From: Pelargonium cotyledonis
Taxonomy: Eukaryota; Streptophyta; Magnoliopsida; Geraniales; Geraniaceae
Reading direction: 5' to 3'
DNA length: 30,300 bases
Assembly: GCA_036897625.1 (NCBI GenBank)
Contig: JAYMTA010000372.1
Coordinates: 1 to 30,300, forward strand
Shown here piece after piece: positions 19,998 through 28,819 of the stretch (the stretch's first letter is position 1; each line of letters begins with the position of its first letter). The position numbers and the translations under genes are program-made. The notes below the pieces were generated by a model, which saw nothing but the letters and a program-made list of their open reading frames with translations, was not told the DNA's origin and did no database searches.

Positions 19998-22900
19998 TCA
20001 AGTTAAATAGTATTGCCAAACAACGGCTATGACTGCGACGAGTATGATTTTGAATATCAATTTTATATTAACCGGCGATGAAGACATTGAGGATGATGAC
20101 TTAGTGGGTGGCGCCGGCGGTTCCCATTTTCTTCCTCTCAGCTTCGCAGACAGTTTGGATAGTAGCAGATAAAGCCGACCGGGTTTCTTGGAAGCTGCGA
20201 GCAGAAAAAGAGCATGAATGTTATTACCGAAAGGCATATCCTTCCATCATTTTCGGGTATATGCAGACACGGGCAAGCTTATACAAACACAAAGCTTTAA
20301 GCCTAACTTTCTTTCGCTAAAACAAGTTAGTTATACTAAATTTTATAATCATGTCGGGTTAGGTCATATTATGTCATGTAATGTATCATTTACTTTCATT
20401 TAAATGTGTTGTGTAGAGTTGTGTCAACACAATGTCGCCTATTTCAACATGTGTCATGTTCGTGTTTAATATTTGGGCACAATTATCAAACTCGTGTTGG
20501 TGTTGACTCGTATATCACATACTCAATTTTGATGGCAACACAAACATGGCAGCTCTACTTAAAAGGATGTGATATGTGTGTAAACTACTCCAAGATGATG
20601 CTGGGTTACCTTCTTTCTTCAGACGCCGTTCCTCCGCAGCAACACGTTTCCGAAGCACATTGAGCAGAGATCCGAAATACAATGCAAATACCGTGCATGT
20701 GATTGTGATGACATTGTAAGGCATGCTGAAGTCGGGAGTGGTCAAAGGTACAAGCAAAACCTCTGTGTAAGATAAAATGGGACTCTTTTCCTGCATCATA
20801 TACATTCAAACATATTGATCAGTTAAGTAGAATAAATACAACGCGGGACATAGTAGACGAAAACAAGAGAAGTCTGTTACTTGAAATTTAGAGAGTAGAG
20901 GGGATTTGCGCGAAAGGTCATCTTCAAGAAAATCCAAGCTCGCCTGGAAGTTGGGGAAGCTTATTACAGCTGATGGAATGTCAAATCCCTGATTAGCATC
21001 TGGCGGATACTCATCGATATGCAGAAAGCCCTATGGAAACAAAGTAGTAATTAAAAAGATCAGTTGGGTATTGTTTTGAAACTGAATGAATCACGATAGA
21101 TATAAAACATAGTTCAACGCAGTTGATGCCACCTTCACAATTTCAATATTCCCGACAAAACACTGAAGTAGTTTATGCATAACATAACTTGCAGTACTTA
21201 TACATAGTATACTCTTGACTAATAATATAGAATTTTTTTTTTTCACAATAGACCCATGCTAGAGTGAAATAAGGCACATGTTTAACTAAAATTTAAGGAA
21301 AAAAAAAATGGTAACAAACATTTTTTTCTTTGTTTGCAAAATCATGGTCGGTTACCCCAACTGGCAAACATGTTATGCTGTGCATAACGCACAGGTTTGA
21401 ATCTCATAAACAGGCTAATATCGGTCAGATTTATATATGCAATGTGAAGTACTACAAGTCTACATATAAACACAACAAAATTTTCCAACTGCAGGTTATC
21501 TCATCAATAGCCTTTTGACTAAATTGCACCCTTGGCACTCATCTATAATTACTTATGGTATATACCAGAAACATGATAACAGTAAATAAAGGCACGATAC
21601 ATTGCTTAACATTACAAGCTCTACACTTCAGATGTCACTTAAGAGCCGTTAGCAATAAAACTTATTTAGATAGTCAAAGCAAATCCTCCTACTCTGTCAC
21701 AGATGATAAATTGTATCCACAATGGATTAACTTCATATTCCTCATAGCTCAAATCTATGCCCATTTTTGTCCTGCACTTGTAGAGTTCACTAACTAAAGC
21801 TAAGCCAAGTATATCCAGAAATTGTCATTTCTTTACAATAGGGTTACAATTCCTAAGAGTTCCAAGTAACGAATTTGACATCTAATCATTTTACATTGCA
21901 TTTGTGAAGAAACATTTCGAGAGAGGGCAGAATATACAACATTGAGCATTCTAATTACTTTATTTTGACAGATTATAATCACGTGTAACTAAAATAGGGA
22001 AAGCCAGTGCACTTCTACATTTGTGGGGTGTGGAGAGGATCACCCAAAAGATAAAGGAAAAAATTGTTTCCATGTATGAAGTTACCACAACAAATTAGCT
22101 CCCTAAATTTTGGCAATACTTCACCAATCAATAATGAGTGACTAGCTTGAATGGCTCAATGTTCCAGAAAGGTCAGTTAATGCAATGACACTTTGGCATA
22201 TTAAGTCCCTACCACCCATTTTGGTGCTGTAGCTTGTATATGAAACTTTATATGCAATTAACAATTGAAACTTTTTATGCAATTAATAAACTTTGCCCCA
22301 TGATTTGATCATGCTTCATTAAAACTGTAGGGCATACCTTATCAAACTCCAAAGTCAGAGCAGCGGACTGCATGCTGCAAGGAAACTTCAGAACCAACTC
22401 CATCACCCCAGGAGACACCTTATCCTCGGAAGGTGAAACGTGTATCTTCTCTATGACATCTTCGATAGCATGTGGCCTCTCATCAATAAATACTCCAATA
22501 GTATGAAAATATACCTTAATGTACCAAGGCACAACTTGGAAAATAACAACTTGTAGTTTACAATGGTCATTGGCAGATTTTTCACCCAGGAACCCATCTC
22601 TTAATCCTGTAGATTTTAAGGAGATGGCAATAGCACCCCTTTCATTCCCACTTCCCATCAAAAACCTACTAGCACGTAATGGTGCTTGTGGACACAACCA
22701 CATAATAGGAGACTTCCACGTAAGGCCCAAGTCCAATGGTTCTGAATCACTGTACTTCTCTGCTGAAAATTCATAGAGCACAGATGAACCCTTTTTGTGT
22801 GTGCTATTTACTTCTTTATAAATTTTATCTGGTTTTACTGACAACTCAAAGCCAAGGTTGATCCAGTAATCTCCTAAGGCTAAACTATCAGCTCCATAAT

Positions 22901-25166
22901 TGTCTTGGCCTTTCTGCAAGTTTGCCAATTCAGTAACAAGACCTTTCTCAAGTTGAAGGTAAACATTACTAGATTTGGCGAGAACACATTTTCCATGGAC
23001 TGTTCTTCCAAAAATTGAACTCATAGACCAGCTTGGTTGTAAATGTGGTTTGCCTGAATAAGTTACACTATTTCTCTGACTATAAGGCTGAAGAACAACA
23101 GTAAGTGTTTGTTCAAGTACAATGCCCGAATCCACCACATCTGAACCCAATTCATTTGAGGTCAAATATAAACGCTGAGAATGATAAAATCCTCTGTATA
23201 TCGATGGTCTGTCAAGTAATGCAGAAAGCCCTGCTTTGTCTCGGCATGGAAGAAGCTTCAGCCAAGGAGTTAAATTTTCAGTGCAAACAGCCTCACGGGG
23301 CAATGTTCCATACCTAAGGCTACCAGAAGCAGGCGGAAAAGCCCACTCAGGAGCAGAATAGGCTGTAGAAGATTCTAGGAAGTTGATTGAAGCACAGAAT
23401 AAACCTGAAAGAGTGTGGGTTAAATTCTTCCATGAAGCATCAACCTGATCTTGTGGGACATCAAAGACAGCCCACAGTTCAACTCCAGGAGGCTTGGCAT
23501 TGCTGCTAGATATGGGATCAAAGCCACCCCAGCGTTCATAGTTCCAACGACCTTGAGTGAAAGATAATTCCAATTCCTTAATCCGGTACTTCCTAACCTG
23601 TCCAAGGAACACAATCCACAGAAAGTTAACTATTATGCACCAAGTTCTTATAAATCACATATTTACGAAATTCTTATGTTTGAGATTTTATTTATCTTGG
23701 TCATGAGGACACCCTGACCACACCCTTTGGGAAGGCCTGAGACTATGGAGCTCAGAAATTTCATGAGTTAGACTACAAGAGAGTTTATAGAGTTAAAAGA
23801 ACCCAAGACCTATGGTTCGAGAGGCACAACTCCAAATCCTACCGATCCCTCACACTTGATTGTTTTAATTTTACGAGTGAACAAGGCATCATGAAAATAT
23901 AAATATATAAAGACAGGGTGAAGAGAAACAAATAACTGCCTAGCCAATTAGCCATACAAATAATCAATGCAGAGAAACTGGAGGCGGTTGGACCTTGCAG
24001 TTTGGATCTGAGATAAACGAACACTAAAGAAGGTGGAGCTTTGAGCTTCATGCATATTCACAACCATCGGATATGGAGTCATGACAATGTCTACAATGTG
24101 GTTAGACATTGAATAGATAGATAGGAATTTTCAATCAAATACTGGTGGACTTAATGGAGTGAAATTACCCACTATAATGAAGGTTATCTTCCATGTAACT
24201 CAGCAAAATCCAACTCTCTCCGTCCCAAAATAATTGTTCAATTTTTCTATAAAAAAAATTGTCCCAACATATATGTCCACTTTCTATTTTGGTTAGTCAT
24301 ACATAACAATACCCCTTGAGTTTGTTACAACAATAGCACATGGAAGTATAACAGGAACTTAACTGTAACTAATCCTTAAGTTGACATGTAAATACGACAC
24401 TCAAAGGTTATGCCCAAACTTGATCTTAAAGCGACGTACAATCACATTTGCTAAGAAAACAGATCTTTAAACAAGGAGTTTAGCTTTGAGTTACTTGTCT
24501 TCTTCTTCTAAAAATGTCCTGAGGATCTCTTGAACACCTCTAGGGGTTTAGTATCAATCCACAGATAGTAAACAAGAAATGAATTGTTGTGAAAGAGCAA
24601 AACATAGTGCCCTGTTGAATATAAATTATAAAGCATAAGCTTGTTTGATTGTGCCAAAGTCAATATATAAACCATAAACCACTAACAATCAAGAGCAAAC
24701 CGAGCACAATTTTTTCGATGATTAACAGCTAAAAACCTAAGTTCCAGATCTTAAATTCGTATCCTATCAACTCTACTCAGACTCTCAGAGTCTTCAATTA
24801 CGCAAAACAGAAGATCTAAACAGTTCACCTCTCACATTTGCCGAATTTTCTCAGGAATCAAAAGGAAAGTAAGGGAAAACAAGAAGACGCATACCAGCTG
24901 AGAGATGGCTTTGGGGAAGAGGTGGTGGTGGCGCCCGTTGGAGGTGGACGGCGGAGCTCGGCTGTCAAAGAGGAAATGAGCCAAAACTTTCCGATCTGGC
25001 AGCGGCTTGAACAACAACTCCTCTGTGAACTCCTCGGCGTCTAAACAAACACCCCCGGGGTGATCTCCTCTTCCCCCCCCGCCGATCCGAGACCGATTGG
25101 AGCGGAGGAAAATGCGAAGGAAAGTAGAAGAAAGAGATGGAAAATCGGTTGTGGTCGAAAGGCCAT
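19998..25166 (-). CDS. PIGT: PIG-T, GPI-transamidase subunit (exon 1 frameshifted as read)
   Basis: This is the GPI-transamidase subunit (Gpi16 family) that stabilises the complex through the catalytic subunit. Exons in transcript order are 25166-24895, 23597-22338, 21030-20881, 20790-20610 and 20194-19998. With one extra base in exon 1 the product would be 686 aa. Visible marks: a signal peptide after the ATG at 25166 ([19 protein letters not shown]); the [11 protein letters not shown] segment; [29 protein letters not shown] and LLPC near the region whose Cys is known to bond to PIG-K (the exact residue is inferred); [12 protein letters not shown] leading into a membrane segment at about 584-607; and a last hydrophobic segment at about 666-686. 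Exon 1 is 272 bases, although both its ends need a multiple of 3. The break maps to the G8 run at 25073-25080, after which the ATG frame stops at 25041. Introns hold repeat fragments only. Confidence 0.92.
20330..20530. repeat. Repeat-like segment in PIG-T intron 4
   Basis: It contains GTCGGGTTAGGTC, ATGTGTTGTGTAGAGTTGTG, CGTGTTGGTGTTGACTCGT and similar words, with no coding signal. It resembles the 19480-19740 stretch and the common plant repeats with GTCGGGTT ends. Borders are uncertain. Confidence 0.3.
21031..22337. other. PIG-T intron 2, 1.3 kb
   Basis: The donor is GTATGC at 22337 and the acceptor is CATAG just before 21030 on the minus strand. The interval is AT-rich. I see no ORF with coding character and no repeat I can name. 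Confidence 0.6.
24212..24300. repeat. Partial Stowaway-like MITE (PIG-T intron 1)
   Basis: CTCTCTCCGTCCCAAAATAA is the classic Stowaway end (Tc1/mariner MITE signature CTCCCTCCGTCCCA). A TTGTCCCAACATATATGTCC stretch follows, but I do not find the matching GGGACGGAGGG right end, so the copy is truncated or decayed. Confidence 0.5.
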
Positions 25167-25202
25167 CGATGAGTCAACGAGACGAAACGTGTTCGCTATC
25201 TG

Positions 25203-25280
25203 CTACGAGATGGGACAGCAAAAAGCCGCCATGAGAGCACCGTTTTGGAGCTCTCTCTCTCTCTCTCGCTCGAGCTCTGG
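25203..25280 (-). promoter_or_regulatory. PIG-T 5' leader with a short uORF and CT/GA repeat
   Basis: On the minus strand an ATG at 25232 opens a 9-codon uORF that stops at 25203, 37 bases before the PIG-T start. Further upstream lies a GA-rich run (CT on the plus strand, 25251-25267). Both features are common in plant leaders. The transcription start is not fixed. Confidence 0.5.
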
Positions 25281-25387
25281 ACTGTGATGTGTTGCAGCAA
25301 TGGCGAGCTACTGCTCGGCTTCAACTCTTTGGGTTGGGCCTTTTGAATTTGGGCTTCACAGGCCCAGTTTTGTTTATATATGTTCAC

Positions 25388-25578
25388 TCTCTAGAGGTGT
25401 CAATTCGAATTTCCGACCGATCTGTTTTAATTGGACTTGTTTACAATGACTATTCTGTAATCGACCCGAATGTTTTTTGGGCCATGCCAACTCATATTGG
25501 GTAATTCTATCTTTTTTAGCGTACAATGGTCGGGAAGGTTTAAATCGGATTCAGATTAAATTTGTCAACTCTAACTTT
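25388..25578. repeat. Repeat-like element with GTGTCAATTCG / TTTGTCAACTCT ends
   Basis: The left end CTAGAGGTGTCAATTCG and the right end TTTGTCAACTCTAAC are rough inverted repeats. The interior carries CCGACC and CGACCCGAA words. It lies upstream of PIG-T. No exact target duplication is found. Confidence 0.4.
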
Positions 25579-25798
25579 TATATCGACCAAAAGTCTTGTA
25601 ACGCTTAGAGTGAAGACCGAACTAATAGAATGTTTACTATTAAAAAATATATTTTTTAGATAGATAAAAATTTATAGTTTGAGTGAATTGAGTGAAAAGG
25701 TTTTTTATCAAAAAAATACATTTACTTATGAAACTAGTTGAAAATATAAATCGGTCCATATGGAATTTATAGTTCGCGCAACAAATTTCAAAGAATAA

Positions 25799-26018
25799 TA
25801 TTTATTTCATCTCAAAATAAATGTTTTGTTTTCTATTCCGAGAAAAATTAAGAAATTTAGTTTTAGTATTGTGTATTTTCTCTTTTCTCTTTATACATGT
25901 GTTATAACAAGATACTATTTGTGATTTATTCACAAAAAATTTCATAAGAAGAAAACGAGATACATTTGTAACAAAAATACAAATGAAACATAACACTTAT
26001 TTTGAGATGGATATAGTA
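25799..26018. mobile_element. Stowaway-type MITE
   Basis: The left end (from 25799) is TATTTATTTCATCTCAAAAT and the right end, read on the minus strand, is TACTATATCCATCTCAAAAT. Both match the Tc1/mariner MITE terminus TACTCCCTCCGTCCCAAAAT with changes, and both ends carry TA, the expected target site. The element is about 220 bp, AT-rich and non-coding. It lies between PIG-T and the XTH gene, about 150 bases past the XTH stop. Confidence 0.7.
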
Positions 26019-26609
26019 CATCAAATCGAAAATTAAGTGTTTTATAAAACAATATCAATGAAATCTTACATTATTCTTCGCAAGACCGACATATGTTCAT
26101 AAAATTATTAAAATAGAACTGAATGACCAACTTTTCATTCTTTCCATTACACCGTATATATCTTATATTAATAACAATCTGGAGAAGGAGTGGGGTACCT
26201 ATGCCTGTCCAAACAATAATCATAATTAACATACTTATTTTTCACATTCTCATATGCTTTTTCTTGAACACCATCCAATCTCCAATATTTTTCCAAATTC
26301 CACCAAAATTTTGAAGAATAGCATTGGTCAATTTGTTGATCATTTGTAGAGAAACCATCAATGTCAAATCCTTGGAAAAAAGCTAAAAAATGGTGCATTG
26401 GTCCAATTAGTTTGGTTTGTCCTCCATTTGTGCCCCAACTCTCTCCATCCCACAAGCTTGCTTCTATTTGCAGTGCTTGTGTTGGGAAGTAGCTTTGGTT
26501 CACTCCAACACTTGCATTGTTCTTGAGAACTCTATTTGGGACATTGTCCACAAAAAAACTAACACACATGAAACAAATTCACCGCAATGTTATTAGTTTA
26601 GATTCATTG

Positions 26610-26990
26610 AAAGACTTAATTTAGTTCCAAAACTTTCATGTTTTGACAACAATTTGGTTTTCAAACTTCTCTTAATAAAAAAAAAAGTCCATAAACTTTT
26701 ATGTTTTGATCAAATGTGGTATCTAAGCTTTATTTCGACTGAAAATAATCATTAAACACATATTGACCTAAAATGATCATTGTTCTTAAAGCTTATATCA
26801 AGAGTTAAATTTTGATAGACAAAATTAGGTTAATATTTGAAAGTTTATAGATCATTTTGAGTCAAAATAAAGTTCATGGACCAAATAGACCGAAACACGA
26901 ATATTCATAGATTATTTTTAGTTAAAAAAATTAAGGATTAAACTGGTTCAAAAAATAAAAGTTCATGTACAAAATTGAGTTTTTAACCTT
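26610..26990. repeat. Repeat-like segment in XTH intron 3
   Basis: It shows recurring words of the kind TAGTTCCAAAACTTTCATG, GTCCATAAACTTTTATG, AAGTTCATGGACCAAAT and AAAGTTCATGTACAAAATTG on alternating strands. This is typical of a degraded plant MITE with internal inverted symmetry. Borders are not clear. Confidence 0.35.
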
Positions 26991-28191
26991 TAGATTTGTA
27001 TCTCTATGTTCCATCCACTATTGTTGAGATTTTAATTCAAGTTCTGGCTTTAAAAAAAACATCATCTTTCTTATATTATACGAGGAAATGTATGTTATGA
27101 TTCACGTGAAATATAAATCAAACCTTACAAAGTTTTGAACCGTCTTTATGTAAATGGTGTTGTGATATAAATTTAATCAATTATACTTCGTCGCACTATT
27201 TTCAAATCCGTTTTTTATAGAGTGAAAATATGATTCTCAAATTGAAATATTTAGTTTTATAACTATTTATTATGAGGGAAAAATAGAAATGGGTTAATAT
27301 CTTACACAATTTGATGTTGGTTCCATAGAATTTGGTAATAGTGGAAGTCACTTGTGGGATCAAACCAAAGGTGAAGCCTTTGCTCTCTATTTCCTTTGCC
27401 ATTTGTGAATACATTGGTTTGTAATGTGTAGGGCTTTCCTTTTCTATCACCCAAGAACTCAAAATCTACCTCATCATGGCTTTTGCTATGTGAAGTTAGC
27501 TGCAAAATTTAAATATTAATCACATAATATAGAGAAGCCATGAGAGGAAAAATGCAATTGAACAATATTGATTAATATAAGAGAAAGAGAAAAAAAAAAT
27601 AGATAAAAAGTTTGTGTATTTTTATTTATCAGCAAACATACCACAACACTGAATCTCAAACCCGATACCTCAAAGGGACCAAATGTCCTAAACCAATTCC
27701 CCTAGTGGTTGAACAGATTGTGAATTATGTGTTGTGTTTGTGTTTTACGGTTGGCTAAATATGTTGATTAAAAAAGTTTATACTAAAGTTTGACTATTGT
27801 CGGTCTTGACCGATTCTTAGTATATAATTTTTCGACATGAAACTATTTTCTTAAAAATAATTAAGAGTGGAGTGTGCATATAAATAAAAAGCAGTGACAA
27901 CTCCTGCAGAATCATTGGCTGGTAGCTTGTTCCTGAAGTGGAAAAACCCAGAACCATAGGTTTGCTTGGATTGAAACCCAGCACCTTCATTACACACACA
28001 AAAAATATGACATAAATATTATATATATATCAAACATGTTCAAGTTAAAAAGTTCAACAAGACAACGACACCTCGTTAAAAATTGTTTAACTTAAGCTAA
28101 ATTGTCAATGAAGTAGCGATTTTTCATTAAAAAAAAATTGAAATTCAACAGGTCGCTCCGCTCCCACGAACTCATTGAAATGATACAATTG

Positions 28192-28193
<2 letters not shown>

Positions 28194-28236
<43 letters not shown>

Positions 28237-28248
28237 ATATATATATAA
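28194..28248. repeat. (CT)n-(TA)n microsatellite in XTH intron 1
   Basis: About 20 uninterrupted CT units (28194-28234) are followed by a short TA run. The tract abuts the transposon-like element that starts at about 28259. Confidence 0.95.
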
Positions 28249-28258
28249 TGGGTAAAAT

Positions 28259-28512
28259 CATAGTTGGCAAAATGGTTCCGACTTGTCGGGTACCCACAAC
28301 TCAACCCGTTTTAGCGGGTTCGGGTATGCATTAATCAACCTCAAAAAAATCTTGTTGGGTTTGGGTTGAGCATCATGTGGAATTTTCAGGTCAGGTCGGG
28401 ATGCCCAGAATATATATAGTGTTTTATGTCTGAAAGTCGGCCCGACCAACCCAAAAACTATACAGGGTTAGGCTAATCGAGCCGAACTTGACCCGACCAT
28501 TTGCCTCCTCTA
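28259..28512. mobile_element. hAT-like MITE in XTH intron 1
   Basis: The ends are CATAGTTGGCAAAATGG and, on the other strand, TAGAGGAGGCAAATGG: imperfect terminal inverted repeats sharing GGCAAA. They are flanked by GGTAAAAT (28251-28258) and GATAAAAT (28513-28520), a 7/8 match that fits an 8-bp target duplication of the hAT superfamily. The interior is rich in GGGTT/CCCGACC words and has no ORF. Confidence 0.6.
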
Positions 28513-28794
28513 GATAAAATGGTTCATTTTGTTGATAATCATGATAAAGGAAGAGGAGAGGATGAGATATATATTTACCAGAAGAAGCATCCATGGAAAG
28601 CTGAACTATGTTTTGTTGATTGATGATGGCATGATCAAAGCCCCATGTAACATCATAGTTTTCATCAAACCTTGTCTTATTTGCAGAACTTGCAGCTGCA
28701 AGTAGGAGACACAATGTAACAAATAGCCATTGATGACGTTTTTTAATCCATTTTTGTAAAGCTCTAGTCTATATGGTATTGTTTGGGCATGCAC

Positions 28795-28806
28795 TTTATA
28801 TATATA
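28795..28806 (-). promoter_or_regulatory. TATA box of the XTH gene
   Basis: On the minus strand the sequence reads CTATATATATAAAG. It lies about 45 bases upstream of the first ATG (28751), which is normal spacing for a plant TATA promoter with a short leader. The promoter therefore looks intact although the start region is broken. Confidence 0.6.
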
Positions 28807-28819
28807 GGGCTCCAACAAA

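Larger units (their letters stand above)
26168..28751 (-). pseudogene. Xyloglucan endotransglucosylase/hydrolase (XTH), probably inactivated
   Basis: XTHs (GH16) are secreted enzymes that cut and rejoin xyloglucan in the cell wall. Exons in transcript order: exon 1 about 28751-28579, exon 2 27984-27884, exon 3 27499-27306, exon 4 26558-26168. Visible marks: a signal-like [46 protein letters not shown]; the GH16 site [10 protein letters not shown] with both acidic catalytic residues; [32 protein letters not shown]; and the XTH C-terminal domain with DYCLDRHRYPTPSPDC. Two lesions: no ATG lies in frame with the signal peptide (the ATG at 28751 reads M-D-stop, one base out of frame), and the exon-2 donor reads TTATAT where GTATAT would fit phase and family. 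Reading on past exon 2 hits a stop before the active site. The remaining junctions are intact, so decay would be recent. Sequencing error is the main alternative. Confidence 0.82.

Noticed and set aside
22519..23317. Plus-strand ORFs over 22519-22776 and 23105-23317
   Set aside because: Shadows of the large PIG-T exon 2 on the other strand.
24838..25044. Plus-strand ORF with ATGs across PIG-T exon 1
   Set aside because: It is antisense to conserved PIG-T coding sequence ([11 protein letters not shown] on the minus strand) and has no family likeness.
28092..28304. Minus-strand ORF with a long Arg-Glu repeat
   Set aside because: The repeat is a translated GA microsatellite in an XTH intron.
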